A stretch of 64,000 nt of DNA from Paenibacillus sp. FSL R10-2734 (GCF_037963865.1 NZ_CP150170.1:5084001-5148000), one strand, 5' to 3'. Counted from the stretch's first letter, positions 44,549 to 53,953 are shown. Notes: generated by a model from the letters alone, not told the origin. Translations and numbers: made by a program.

Positions 44549-45889
44549 ATGATAAACGTAAAGAAAAACAAATGGACCAGTAGCGTCATTGCATCGATTG
44601 CATTGGTAAGCCTGTTGGCTGGTTGCGGAACTAATGGTGCGAACTCGAACGCCTCACCGTCAACTTCAACAAATGCGCCCGCAACGGAGAGTGAGTCTAC
44701 CAGCACCCCACCTAAACAAGATGGAGTGACAATCACGGTCGCAACTTCTGCAAACTGGACTAAGGATATTGATAAAGAGCTCGCCAAAGATTTTGAAACG
44801 GCAACCGGCAACAAGATCGAATTTCAAGTATCCCCGGACGACCAATACGTGAACGTTCTGAAAGCAAAATTCCAAACGGGCGAAGGCCCGGATGTTTACT
44901 TAACTCAAGGCGGCGTAGCGATGGAACAATTTATGCCGGACCAGCACGCACTAGATCTTAGCGGCGAAGCGTGGGTTTCCCGTTATGCGGATTGGGCGAA
45001 AGCCGGAACAACCTATAATGGTAAAGTCATTGCGCTCAATACTTGGTCTGTAGACGGCTGGGGCATGCTATACAACGTTGCCCTGTTCGAGCAAGCAGGG
45101 CTCTCGGTACCGAAGACTTACGATGAATTCGTCAAAGCCTGCGAAGCTTTGCTCGCCAAAGGGATTACACCCATTTACGAACCAGGAAAAGCGGAATGGC
45201 ACCAAGAAATCCTGTTGAATACCATGGGTCCTTTGCTCTCGAAAAAGACATCCGACATTTATGAACAATTTAACACCAACAAAGCTAAAATGGCCGATCA
45301 AAAGGAGCTTGAGCTCGGTCTAACGCAGCTCAAAGAAATAGCTGACAAAGGATTTTTCGGCAAAGACTTCCTATCCCAAACTTGGGAGAACTCAGTCGAT
45401 GCCATGGGCTCTAATAAATACGCCATGATGCTAACCTATTCGACGTTCCAGAATGAAGTGTTGGCCAAATTCCCAGACTCCAAAGCTGACACTTGGGAGA
45501 TGTTCCCGCTTCCACTCGCGGACAACAAAACTTGGGCCATCAGTGCTGGTGGTGTCGTTCGCTCTATCAATAAGGACTCCAAAGTCATTGACGCAGCTAA
45601 AGAATACTTTGCTTTCTTAACTCAACCAGATACCTTGAAAAAGTATTATGCTGCTCGTCCGGATCTCGGACCGATCTCATTTACAGACGTAGAAGGCAAA
45701 ACGACTAACGGTTACACCTCCGTCATCGCGAACTCGGCTGACGGCACTGGATTGGACTTTGAAGGTGGCGTCAAGTACTGGAACCAATCCGTCATAGGCA
45801 AACTAGTTCAGGACCTCTACCTTGGAGGCAAAACTCCGAAGCAAGTGCTTGAAGCTATCGATTCAGATCGTGAGAAAATGTTCCAGTAA
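44549..45889 (+). CDS. Sugar-binding lipoprotein of an alpha-galactoside importer (MsmE-like)
   Basis: 446 residues. The signal ASIALVSLLAGC ends in a lipobox and a Ser/Thr/Asn linker follows. The binding domain has TGNKIEFQVSPDDQYVNVLKA, KAKFQTGEGPDVYL, YADWAKAGTTYNGKVIALN and WEMFPLPLADNKTW, typical of MsmE/RafE-type CUT1 proteins. AAGGAGG precedes the ATG by 11 bases. It is the first gene of an operon with two permeases and a GH36 alpha-galactosidase. It is controlled by the divergent kinase/regulator pair and possibly by CcpA. Confidence 0.94.
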   Translation: MINVKKNKWTSSVIASIALVSLLAGCGTNGANSNASPSTSTNAPATESESTSTPPKQDGVTITVATSANWTKDIDKELAKDFETATGNKIEFQVSPDDQYVNVLKAKFQTGEGPDVYLTQGGVAMEQFMPDQHALDLSGEAWVSRYADWAKAGTTYNGKVIALNTWSVDGWGMLYNVALFEQAGLSVPKTYDEFVKACEALLAKGITPIYEPGKAEWHQEILLNTMGPLLSKKTSDIYEQFNTNKAKMADQKELELGLTQLKEIADKGFFGKDFLSQTWENSVDAMGSNKYAMMLTYSTFQNEVLAKFPDSKADTWEMFPLPLADNKTWAISAGGVVRSINKDSKVIDAAKEYFAFLTQPDTLKKYYAARPDLGPISFTDVEGKTTNGYTSVIANSADGTGLDFEGGVKYWNQSVIGKLVQDLYLGGKTPKQVLEAIDSDREKMFQ

Positions 45890-45912
45890 TCCTTTCTTAT
45901 ATTTCAAGTTAA

Positions 45913-45955
45913 AGGAGTTCGGCGGGTAGATGATATTATCCTCTGCCGAACTCCT
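45913..45955 (+). terminator. Intercistronic attenuator hairpin after the binding-protein gene
   Basis: Perfect 11-base arms (45913-45923 and 45945-45955) with a 21-base loop and a weak CTTCTATT tail lie between the binding protein and permease genes. Likely a leaky terminator that raises the binding protein-to-permease ratio. Confidence 0.65.
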
Positions 45956-45989
45956 CTTCTATTCCACCAGAACTTTAGGAGATAATCGT

Positions 45990-46862
45990 ATGCAAAATAA
46001 TAAGCTATACAGCCGCCTCTTCGTGCTTCCAGCCTTTTTACTCTATACGATTCTATTCATCTTACCGGTACTAGGAGGACTGTACTATTCGTTCACGAAC
46101 TGGTCGGTCACGAGACCAGACATTTCTTTTATCGGGCTGGACAATTATAGAGAAATTTTCTTTTCATCGGGTTCTTATCTGAAAAGCATTTACCATACGC
46201 TCTCTTTCACGTTTTACACCGTCATTTTCAAAGTAATTATTGGTTTAGGATTAGCTCTTCTGCTGAATGAAGGATTAAAAACGAAAAAGGCATTAAGAAC
46301 TATATTTTTTCTGCCGTACACGTTGTCACCGCTCATTATTGGTATCCTGTTTGTCTCTATTTTGGGGCCGGATGGACCACTGAATATAATTCTAAGATCT
46401 ATTGGACTGGAACAGCTTGCACATAGCTGGCTAACAGAGAAAAACGTCGCACTTGGCTCCACGATGGGCGTTGAGGTATGGCGGATGGTCGGATGGAATA
46501 TGGTTATTCTGCTCGCCGGACTCCAGACGATTCCGAAATCCTACTATGAAGCTTCAGCCTTGGACGGGGCTAGCGGTTGGAAACAGTTCCAGACCATTAC
46601 CATCCCGTTCCTCATGCCAACGCTAATGATCGCGACGATCCTTAATATTATTCACGGTCTTCGCGTATTTGAAATTATCTACGCCTTGACCAACGGAGGT
46701 CCTGGTGATCTGACAGAGGTAATTAATACACAGGTCTATAAAGAGTTTTCCATGGGAAGGTACGGCATGTCCAATGCCCTTAGCATGGTCGCATTCGTGT
46801 TTACACTCATCGTCGCATACCTGATCAAGCTTGTGTCTTCGGGCGAGGAGGCTTCTTCATGA
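45990..46862 (+). CDS. ABC sugar permease, MsmF/UgpA-like
   Basis: About 290 residues with six transmembrane segments. The EAA loop reads YYEASALDGASGWKQFQTITIPF. ATG at 45990 is preferred because AGGAG lies eight bases upstream. An earlier in-frame ATG at 45930 overlaps the attenuator hairpin. It overlaps the next permease by four bases. Confidence 0.94.
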   Translation: MQNNKLYSRLFVLPAFLLYTILFILPVLGGLYYSFTNWSVTRPDISFIGLDNYREIFFSSGSYLKSIYHTLSFTFYTVIFKVIIGLGLALLLNEGLKTKKALRTIFFLPYTLSPLIIGILFVSILGPDGPLNIILRSIGLEQLAHSWLTEKNVALGSTMGVEVWRMVGWNMVILLAGLQTIPKSYYEASALDGASGWKQFQTITIPFLMPTLMIATILNIIHGLRVFEIIYALTNGGPGDLTEVINTQVYKEFSMGRYGMSNALSMVAFVFTLIVAYLIKLVSSGEEASS

Positions 46863-47680
46863 GACAAAAACCAATTTGGCTTATCCTAAAAGAGTCTTTC
46901 ACTTGGATTCTAGGATTTTCAATATTGTTCCCTTTGTATTTAATCATCTCTAATTCACTGAAGACGACGCAAGAAGCGATGTCCATCGACTTCCACTGGC
47001 CGAGCAAACTGCAATGGGCTAATTACAGTGAGGCCTTCGCTGGAGGAAATCTAATCCGTTCCTTCTTCAACAGTATGCTGATGTCCTCCGTATCCGCAGC
47101 TATAAGCATTCTCGTCACAGCGATGGCCGCATTTGTTCTCGTACGTAACAGGGACAAATGGAACAAAATTATTTATAACTACTTTTTCATTGGATTAGTT
47201 GCTCCGCTTAATTATGTAACCACCATCAAGGCTTTACAGATGCTTCACCTGCAAAATACTTTTTCCGGTATCATTCTCATCTTTGCGACCCTGGGTATAC
47301 CATTCGCAGTCTTTCTTTTTTACGGTTTTATCAGTAGCGTACCCCGAGAACTGGATGAAGCGGCAATCATAGACGGCTGCGGACTAGGACGGCTCTTCTT
47401 CAAGGTGGTATTTCCTTTGCTCACTCCGGTTACGATCACAGGGTTTATTCTAAATTTTCTTGGGGCGTGGAACGACTTTGTTACTCCACTTTATCTCTTG
47501 AATCGTCAGAATAAATTAGGGATGATCAACTCGATATATGAATATTTTGGTATGCATTTCAATCAATGGAACATGATCTTTACCATTATCGTGCTTACCG
47601 TATTTCCAGTCTTGGTACTCTATATGTTTGGTCAAAAATATATCATTTCCGGCATGGTCTCAGGATCATTAAAGGGATAA
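46859..47680 (+). CDS. ABC sugar permease, MsmG/UgpE-like
   Basis: 273 residues, six transmembrane segments. The EAA loop reads LDEAAIIDGCGLGRLFFKVVFPLL, and the end KYIISGMVSGSLKG is the usual C-terminus of this subgroup. It is translationally coupled to the first permease (ATGA overlap) and followed after 11 bp by the alpha-galactosidase. No ATPase gene is present. Confidence 0.95.
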   Translation: MRQKPIWLILKESFTWILGFSILFPLYLIISNSLKTTQEAMSIDFHWPSKLQWANYSEAFAGGNLIRSFFNSMLMSSVSAAISILVTAMAAFVLVRNRDKWNKIIYNYFFIGLVAPLNYVTTIKALQMLHLQNTFSGIILIFATLGIPFAVFLFYGFISSVPRELDEAAIIDGCGLGRLFFKVVFPLLTPVTITGFILNFLGAWNDFVTPLYLLNRQNKLGMINSIYEYFGMHFNQWNMIFTIIVLTVFPVLVLYMFGQKYIISGMVSGSLKG

Positions 47681-47691
47681 GGAGTATAGTC

Positions 47692-49800
47692 ATGATTAAA
47701 CACGATTCAGAACGACGATTATGGGTGCTTGAAGGGGAACGTTCAGCGTACGTATTAGGACTAAGCCCTTCAGGCATGGTCGTGCAGACCTATTTCGGGG
47801 AGAAGCTCCCCTACTTGTCAGACTACCCAGATCCAGAGCTCGTCGCCGAATATCCGTACACAGTCGGCAGCGAATTATATCAAGAGACGTATATGGGCTG
47901 GGGCAAAGCCCTCTTCAATGAGCCCTGCTTAAAGGCCACCTTCGCGGATGGTGTCAGAGACGTAAAGCTGACCTTCGTCGATGATGAGTTATCCGATTGC
48001 CTTCTATCACTCCGCCTGAAGGATGCCTACTATTCTCTTGATGTCGTTCTCCATTATCAAATTTTCCCGAAATACGATTTAATAGAAATGCGAAGCGAAA
48101 TTCTGAACTCTGGTAACGAATCCATAGTATTGGAGCAAGTCCTCTCAGGATCTCTCTATATGCCGCGCGACGAAGAATACCGTCTCACGTATTTAACGGG
48201 CAAATGGGCCGGGGAAACACAACTCAACAGGACTCCTCTTCCGGATGGAAAGCTAGTGTTAGAAAGCAGACGGGGAACGACAAGCCACTTTTACAATCCT
48301 TTCTTCCTGTTAGACCCAGGCGGAATTGCGCAAGAAGACTGTGGAGACGTTTATTTTGGGACGCTCGCTTTCAGCGGTAACTGGAAAATCGCAATAGAGA
48401 GAGATAGGTTGGGTATAACCAAAATCAGCGCCGGTGTCAACGATTTCGATTTCGCGTGGAATTTAAAAGCTGGAGAAATATTTGCAACTCCCGGATTCGT
48501 CATCGGATTCACTAGCGGAGGGTTCGGCTCCGCTAGCCGTAATCTCCATCGTTATCAACGGGAAGTCGTTCTTCCGGCCGAGCATCGTTCAAAGCCCCGG
48601 AAGGTGCTCTATAACTCCTGGGAAGCCACTTCGTTCGAAGTAAAAGAGGAGCAACAGATCAAACTGGCGGAAATTGCCGCTTCCACTGGCGTCGAGCTGT
48701 TCGTTATGGATGACGGGTGGTTCGGCGCACGGAATTCCGACCGTGCCGGCCTTGGCGATTGGATCGTTAACCACGATAAGTTCCCGAATGGCCTTCAGGG
48801 ACTGATTAAGAACGTAAATGAATTGGGCATGGACTTCGGATTGTGGATCGAACCGGAAATGGTTAATCCCGACAGCGATCTGTACAGAGCGCATCCAGAC
48901 TGGGTTTACCACTTCCAGACCCGGGACGGCACACGTATTCGTAACCAGCTTATTCTCAATCTAGCTAGAGCGAATGTTCGAAATTATCTTTTCGATTGCA
49001 TTGATCTTCTATTGACAGAAAATAATATTCGCTTCGTTAAATGGGATATGAACCGTAATTTCAGCGAGCCGGGTTACCCGTCGGCGCCGCGAGAAGAGCA
49101 GAAAGAAATTTGGTTCAGGCATACCGAAGGTGTGTACGAAATCGCCCGGAAGCTCAAACAGGCACACCCTGAAGTTATTCTCCAATCTTGCTCTGGCGGC
49201 GGTGGACGGGTCGACTTAGGCATTCTGCGTTACTTCGACCAAGTCTGGACGAGTGACAATACCGATGCCTTCGACCGGCTGAAAATTCAAGAAGGCTTCT
49301 CCTTCGCATATACTGCTAAAATCATGGAATCATGGGTCACCGATGAAGTGAACTGGATCAGCGGCCGCAAGCTTTCGTTGACCTACCGTTTCCATAGCGC
49401 AATGATGGGTAATCTCGGTATCGGCGACGATTTGCGGAAATGGAACACGGAAGAATTAGTAGAGGCGCGGGAACTCATCCAACTCTACAAAGAAATCCGG
49501 TATATCGTACAAGACGGAGAGCAATATCGGTTGAAATCGCCAAGCGAGGGTCCGCTGACATCAGTCATGTACGTAGACGAAGCGCAAGAAGAAGCTGTTG
49601 TTTTCACCTTCTTGCACTCGCTAAACTTCATGAATGAACTTCCGAGACTGCGGCTGAAGGGATTGCGGAAGGATAGCTTGTACCAGGTCGACGGCATGGA
49701 AAGACTGATTAGCGGACAAGCGCTGATGAGCGTGGGGTTAAAGCTTCTTTTAAAAGGCGATTATCAAAGCAAGGTTATTCGGATACAGAAGGTTCACTAA
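47692..49800 (+). CDS. GH36 alpha-galactosidase
   Basis: 702 residues, no signal peptide. It cleaves alpha-1,6-linked galactose from melibiose, raffinose and stachyose after import. The N-terminal beta-supersandwich is followed by the barrel (VLYNSWEATSFEV, MDDGWFGARNSDRAGLGDW, GLWIEPEMVNPDSDLY). The nucleophile is D452 (KWDMNRNF) and the acid/base D522 (TSDNTDAFDR), 70 residues apart as in Geobacillus AgaA. The cysteine motif SCSGGGGRVDLG is also present. ATG at 47692 follows AGGAG by seven bases; a longer frame from 47566 would run inside the permease gene. Last gene of the operon. Confidence 0.96.
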   Translation: MIKHDSERRLWVLEGERSAYVLGLSPSGMVVQTYFGEKLPYLSDYPDPELVAEYPYTVGSELYQETYMGWGKALFNEPCLKATFADGVRDVKLTFVDDELSDCLLSLRLKDAYYSLDVVLHYQIFPKYDLIEMRSEILNSGNESIVLEQVLSGSLYMPRDEEYRLTYLTGKWAGETQLNRTPLPDGKLVLESRRGTTSHFYNPFFLLDPGGIAQEDCGDVYFGTLAFSGNWKIAIERDRLGITKISAGVNDFDFAWNLKAGEIFATPGFVIGFTSGGFGSASRNLHRYQREVVLPAEHRSKPRKVLYNSWEATSFEVKEEQQIKLAEIAASTGVELFVMDDGWFGARNSDRAGLGDWIVNHDKFPNGLQGLIKNVNELGMDFGLWIEPEMVNPDSDLYRAHPDWVYHFQTRDGTRIRNQLILNLARANVRNYLFDCIDLLLTENNIRFVKWDMNRNFSEPGYPSAPREEQKEIWFRHTEGVYEIARKLKQAHPEVILQSCSGGGGRVDLGILRYFDQVWTSDNTDAFDRLKIQEGFSFAYTAKIMESWVTDEVNWISGRKLSLTYRFHSAMMGNLGIGDDLRKWNTEELVEARELIQLYKEIRYIVQDGEQYRLKSPSEGPLTSVMYVDEAQEEAVVFTFLHSLNFMNELPRLRLKGLRKDSLYQVDGMERLISGQALMSVGLKLLLKGDYQSKVIRIQKVH

Positions 49801-49803
49801 TAT

Positions 49804-49839
49804 AAAGAGGCCCATGTGATCGCTCGCATGGGCCTCTTC
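49804..49839. terminator. Bidirectional terminator between the GH36 and L-fucose operons
   Basis: Twelve-base arms (49805-49816 and 49827-49838) around a ten-base loop between convergent operons, with short T-rich tails on both sides. Confidence 0.85.
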
Positions 49840-49860
49840 TTTCTGTGAAGCATCACTTCA

Positions 49861-50958
49861 TTATCTCACGCGATACTGATCAAACAACGTTGGTATAATC
49901 TCAGTCGATGCACCCGGCATTTGAGGTAGAATGTAGTGCCCATTGACTACAGTAGCCGGCTCCACAAAAATATGACGGATCCAAGGAATGTATTCCAGCA
50001 TGATCGCACCTGGTGTTGATGCCACCAAATGCTGATGAATTTGCCCCATATCTCCAACATGCGGGCAAATCGGAATATCGTATGAAGCAGCTAACCCCGC
50101 TACCTGTTGCCACTCTGTAATCCCACCAACACGCGTTACATCTACTTGGCAATATTCAAGCGCCCCTTGATGGATGTAATCCCGAAAAGCATATTTCGTA
50201 TAGACATGTTCACCTAATGCAATAGGTACATTCAATGCATCAGCCAGCTTCTTATGCCCCATGATATCATCTGGATTTAAGGGTTCCTCTAACCAGAACA
50301 GATCAAACTCCTCTAACTTCTTCCCCCATGTCATCGCTGTATTGATATTCCACTGTTGGTTCACATCGATCATGAAAATGGTTTGATCTCCTATCGCCTT
50401 ACGAACAGCTTTACAACGATCATAATCCTCATGAGAATCTGCTTTACCCACTTTAATTTTAACTCCAGTAAAGCCCTGCTCGACAATTTCACTAACGTCC
50501 TTGATCAAACGTTCTTTGGACCAGTTCAACCAGCCGCCGTTTGTATTATAAGCTTTTATTTGTTTCGATTTATGTCCGCCAAGATACTGCCACAGCGGTT
50601 TATTGGAAGCCTTCGACATAATATCCCAAAGTGCAATATCTACTGCGGCCAACGCCATATGAGTAACTCCCGCTCTACCAATCCAATGCATTTTTCCAAA
50701 ACGCAGCTCATCCCAAATCTCTTTAACCATAAACGGATCTTTGCCAATTAATATAGGAGCGTAATAACGATCAATCGTATCAACGATCATATCATCACCA
50801 TGTGCACAGGTTCCTGTATATCCATACCCCACAAAACCCTCATCTGTAAAAATCCGAACGCCCGCAAGTCCCCAATGTGTAGCAACATTAATAGCATCCG
50901 TAATTGGTGGTGTAATAGGTACGTGTAAGACGAAACTTTCTACTTTTGTAATTTTCAT
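49861..50958 (-). CDS. Enolase-superfamily acid-sugar dehydratase, probable L-fuconate dehydratase
   Basis: About 365 residues, mandelate racemase subgroup. Metal ligands and catalytic residues are visible: K167 and K169 (VKIKVGK), D198 (MIDVNQQW), E224 (WLEEPL), E250 (ALGEH), and the D273-H300 dyad (CQVDVTRVGG and CPHVGDMG). Such enzymes dehydrate sugar acids to 2-keto-3-deoxy acids. It is the last gene of a seven-gene operon whose other members fit the diketo L-fucose route, so L-fuconate is the best substrate guess. L-rhamnonate or another 6-deoxy acid is the alternative. ATG at 50958 has GGGAG nine bases upstream. It is shorter than Xanthomonas FucD (about 436 residues). Confidence 0.88.
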   Translation of the reverse strand: MKITKVESFVLHVPITPPITDAINVATHWGLAGVRIFTDEGFVGYGYTGTCAHGDDMIVDTIDRYYAPILIGKDPFMVKEIWDELRFGKMHWIGRAGVTHMALAAVDIALWDIMSKASNKPLWQYLGGHKSKQIKAYNTNGGWLNWSKERLIKDVSEIVEQGFTGVKIKVGKADSHEDYDRCKAVRKAIGDQTIFMIDVNQQWNINTAMTWGKKLEEFDLFWLEEPLNPDDIMGHKKLADALNVPIALGEHVYTKYAFRDYIHQGALEYCQVDVTRVGGITEWQQVAGLAASYDIPICPHVGDMGQIHQHLVASTPGAIMLEYIPWIRHIFVEPATVVNGHYILPQMPGASTEIIPTLFDQYRVR

Positions 50959-50994
50959 ATTTTTCATCTCCCTAGCTTTAATTGAAATGATTAC

Positions 50995-51318
50995 TCAATC
51001 CATATGGAAAACCTCTTCCATACTCGCCCACCATTCACCCTCTAATGCAGACTTCACTGGATACTGACAAGGATCTGTTAAGCTCCACCATTCTTGTGTA
51101 CGAGGATCTGCAGCCATGATGGCCATATCAGCCGTATAGTCATCCCCTGTATATTCAAAATAACTGAACAAATAGCCGTCTCTATAAAAAATGGAATAGT
51201 TCCTAATGTTGCACTTCCTTAATCTATCCAACACTTCGGGCCATACAGATGCATGTAACGCTTTGTATTCTTCTAGCTTCTCATCCTTGATATGAATAAC
51301 ACTTCCATATCGAGTCAT
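50995..51318 (-). CDS. Sugar mutarotase of the RhaM (DUF718) family
   Basis: 107 residues, matching the roughly 104 of RhaM. The family pattern EEYKALHASVWPEVLDRL carries the conserved H22 and WPE. IFYRDGYLFSYFEY and the C-terminal tryptophans (WWSLTDPCQYP, WWASMEEVFHMD) are also characteristic. Members interconvert alpha and beta anomers of 6-deoxyhexoses such as L-rhamnose and L-fucose. This would supply the right anomer to the sugar dehydrogenase encoded just upstream. ATG at 51318 has GGGAGAG before it. Confidence 0.92.
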   Translation of the reverse strand: MTRYGSVIHIKDEKLEEYKALHASVWPEVLDRLRKCNIRNYSIFYRDGYLFSYFEYTGDDYTADMAIMAADPRTQEWWSLTDPCQYPVKSALEGEWWASMEEVFHMD

Positions 51319-51344
51319 TACGTCTCTCCCTTTCCAATAACACA

Positions 51345-52115
51345 TTAATAGCCTAAGGCTGCTCCACCATCAACAGGGAGTGCTATTCCCGTAACAAATC
51401 CAGATAAATCACTCGCTAAATACAACACTGCTCTTGCAATCTCTTCCGTTGAGGCACATCTTCCCAATGGATGCATATCGATCAAATCTTGTACTGTAGT
51501 TGCTGGATTGGGCTGTTGACCGATCCACTCTTCTAATAAAGGTGTCATTACACCTGCTGGACATATGCAATTGATACGAACACCATCGCTCGCATAATCT
51601 AATGCCAGTGCTTTAGTCATGGCTATAATTGCACCTTTTGAAGCAGAGTACACTGGATTTTGCTTTTGCCCTACCAATCCGCTTAATGAAGCCATGTTCA
51701 CAATGCAGCCACGGTTTTCTCTAATAGAAGGAATGCAGAATTTAATCATCAAATAGACACTCTTCAAATTGATATCCAAGGTACGCGTCCATTCTGTTTC
51801 AGAGATGTCCTCCAAATATTTTGGCAATACCACAGCAGCATTATTGAATAGAATGTCAATCTTTCCAAACTTATTTAATACTAGCTCTACCAATTGTTTA
51901 ACTTCTATCTCCGATGAAACATCCGTTTTCACAGCATAAGCATTAGGATCTCCACAATGAACTGATTGGATTTCCTCGACTACTCGCTTTGCTTCAGCAT
52001 CATTCCAGTCCGCAATGATAACTTTAGCACCCTCGCTGGCAAACAATTTGGCAGTCGCTTCACCAATCCCGGATCCACCGCCTGTGACAATAACGACTTT
52101 CCCTTGTAATTGCAT
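51345..52115 (-). CDS. SDR dehydrogenase, probable L-fucose 1-dehydrogenase
   Basis: 256 residues, classical SDR. The cofactor loop is TGGGSGIG (11-18). D36 at the end of strand 2 predicts NAD preference. Catalytic S143, Y156 and K160 are seen in ASLSGLVG and YSASKGA. The C-terminal third (PAGVMTPLLEEWIGQQPNP, HPLGRCASTEEIARAVLYLA, VDGGAALGY) recalls human HSD17B14, which was shown to be an L-fucose dehydrogenase. It is proposed to oxidise L-fucose to L-fuconolactone. It begins three bases after the lactonase gene. A role as the second SDR of the pathway is the alternative. Confidence 0.88.
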   Translation of the reverse strand: MQLQGKVVIVTGGGSGIGEATAKLFASEGAKVIIADWNDAEAKRVVEEIQSVHCGDPNAYAVKTDVSSEIEVKQLVELVLNKFGKIDILFNNAAVVLPKYLEDISETEWTRTLDINLKSVYLMIKFCIPSIRENRGCIVNMASLSGLVGQKQNPVYSASKGAIIAMTKALALDYASDGVRINCICPAGVMTPLLEEWIGQQPNPATTVQDLIDMHPLGRCASTEEIARAVLYLASDLSGFVTGIALPVDGGAALGY

Positions 52116-52118
52116 AGG

Positions 52119-52976
52119 CTACACTCCAGTATTCATAAAATGTGTCTCCAATTGATAAAAACGAATCGCGTTATTGCCAAAAATATCGTCTATTTCTTGC
52201 TCTGTAAGCGCTTCAGGTAAATTGTTTAACAAAATACCTACTGCTTGATCATAGCTTGCTGCAAGTAGACAAACTGGCCAGTCGCTGCCAAACATGACAC
52301 GATTCAAACCAAATGCATGTGTAACATGTTTGATATAAAAGTTAAAATCAGATTCTACCCAGTCGGACATATTTGCTTCGGTAACCATGCCAGATAGTTT
52401 GCAATACATCTGCGGATATTGAGCGACCTCCGTAACCCACTCTTGCCAAGGGGAAATTTCTTGCTGAGAAATTTGTGGCTTACCTATATGGTCAATGACC
52501 GCATGTAAATTTGGCACAAACTCGAGCAATTTCAATACGGCAGGGAATTGTGCAGCATGAATCAATAAATCGACAGGAAATCTCAGAGTCTCTAACCATT
52601 TTAAATGATGAATAACTAGAGGACGTTGCAAATATTCCGCCGCATCAATGCTCTGTAGCATTAAACGAACGCCTATAAAATATGGATTTTTACGCAAAAG
52701 TTCAAAGGTTTCCACGAAATTATCCTGATCAAAATCTAACCACCCTACTACACCAGCTATTGAATCATACGTCTGGCATAGACCTAGAAGAAATTCCGTT
52801 TCTTCAACAGTCGCCGCTGCTTGAACTACAATTGTTTTCGCGATTCCATGTCGTATTAATGATTCTGTCAGGTCAGCAGGCATAAAATCTCGATATAGTG
52901 TTGGAACCTCTGGTGTAAGCCATCCGTAATCGTTTCGACTTAATTGCCAATAATGCTGATGTGCATCAATTCTCAT
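52119..52976 (-). CDS. Amidohydrolase-family lactonase, probable L-fuconolactonase
   Basis: 285 residues of the amidohydrolase_2 type (COG3618). The N-terminal metal motif is DAHQHYW (H6, H8). It also has GVVGWLDF, AVIDHIGKPQ and the late Asp in MFGSDWPVCLL. Members include L-fuconolactonase and L-rhamnonolactonase, which open sugar-acid lactones. The operon position between two SDRs and the dehydratase gives the function: L-fucono-lactone to L-fuconate. Cytoplasmic. Confidence 0.9.
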   Translation of the reverse strand: MRIDAHQHYWQLSRNDYGWLTPEVPTLYRDFMPADLTESLIRHGIAKTIVVQAAATVEETEFLLGLCQTYDSIAGVVGWLDFDQDNFVETFELLRKNPYFIGVRLMLQSIDAAEYLQRPLVIHHLKWLETLRFPVDLLIHAAQFPAVLKLLEFVPNLHAVIDHIGKPQISQQEISPWQEWVTEVAQYPQMYCKLSGMVTEANMSDWVESDFNFYIKHVTHAFGLNRVMFGSDWPVCLLAASYDQAVGILLNNLPEALTEQEIDDIFGNNAIRFYQLETHFMNTGV

Positions 52977-53006
52977 GTCTTCACCTCACACAAATTGAGT
53001 ACATTC

Positions 53007-53918
53007 TCAGTCTTCCTTAACGAGCCGATTCGTCAGCTTACCCAGCTTCTCAATCTCAATTGTGACGATGTCTCCATCCTTCAGGTAAACCTGCTGATCT
53101 ACCGGATAACCGAGGACGACACCTTCAGGTGTTCCAGTCAGAATGATGTCTCCAGGCACAAGTGTCATATGTTGCGAAATATAGCTTACGATTTCGTCAC
53201 AACGGAAAATCATGTCTGACGTATTAGAATGCTGACGGATCTCTCCGTTGACTGTACATTTAATATCCAAATCATTCGGGTTTCCGATTTCATTCGCTGA
53301 AACAAGATAAGGCCCAAGTGGGGAGAATTTATCACATGACTTACCTAACAGCCATTGTTGAGTTCTTAACTGTAAGTCCCGTGCAGACAAATCATTCACG
53401 TTGCAGTAACCAAATACGTGGCTGAGTGCGTTCTCTTTCGTGACGTACTTAGCTGTTTTGCCAATAACGATAACAAGTTCCGCTTCGTAATCTACTTTCT
53501 TCGTCACTTTGGGAAGAGGAATATCATCGCCATGTCCTGTCAACGTATTATTGAACTTATTGAACAAAATCGGATACTCAGGGATCGCTGCTTTCGTTTC
53601 TTCCGCATGCTTGCGATAGTTAAGACCGACACAGATGATTTTATTCGGGTGAGTCACGCATGGACCAAGCGTCAACTTCGCTTCATCTAAAAGGTATGAA
53701 CAGTCCTCTCCTGCCATAGCTAATGCTTGAACTGTGAATTGATCCAGCCTCGCAACCCCTGCCTCACCACCCTCTATCACTTGGTGAACCGTTGTCGGTA
53801 CGGAACCCCCATTCTGTGTAGGCAAAACCTTTAAAGCGCTTACAACATCCAGTATCCCTTTTTCAGTTACGACCCCCAATTGGTAATCGCCATTGTTAAC
53901 GAATGTCAATAACTTCAT
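53007..53918 (-). CDS. Fumarylacetoacetate hydrolase-family protein, probable 2,4-diketo-3-deoxy-L-fuconate hydrolase
   Basis: 303 residues. The FAH metal site is seen as E145 and E147 (VDYEAELVIVIG) and D176 (NVNDLSARDLQ). ICVGLNYRKHAEE and GDIILTGTPEGV are the other family signatures. FAH-family hydrolases cleave C-C bonds of diketo acids. In this operon the substrate would be 2,4-diketo-3-deoxy-L-fuconate, giving pyruvate and L-lactate, as in the Xanthomonas L-fucose and Sphingomonas L-rhamnose diketo routes. ATG is preceded by AAGGAAGGGG. Confidence 0.9.
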   Translation of the reverse strand: MKLLTFVNNGDYQLGVVTEKGILDVVSALKVLPTQNGGSVPTTVHQVIEGGEAGVARLDQFTVQALAMAGEDCSYLLDEAKLTLGPCVTHPNKIICVGLNYRKHAEETKAAIPEYPILFNKFNNTLTGHGDDIPLPKVTKKVDYEAELVIVIGKTAKYVTKENALSHVFGYCNVNDLSARDLQLRTQQWLLGKSCDKFSPLGPYLVSANEIGNPNDLDIKCTVNGEIRQHSNTSDMIFRCDEIVSYISQHMTLVPGDIILTGTPEGVVLGYPVDQQVYLKDGDIVTIEIEKLGKLTNRLVKED

Positions 53919-53953
53919 TATGAATTCCCCTTCCTTATATCGTTTTCTGCTGT

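Noticed and set aside
49861..50958. Reading the enolase-family gene as mandelate racemase or muconate cycloisomerase
   Set aside because: The KxK plus D-H dyad only fixes the subgroup; the neighbouring lactonase, two SDRs, mutarotase and FAH hydrolase fit a sugar-acid dehydratase much better.
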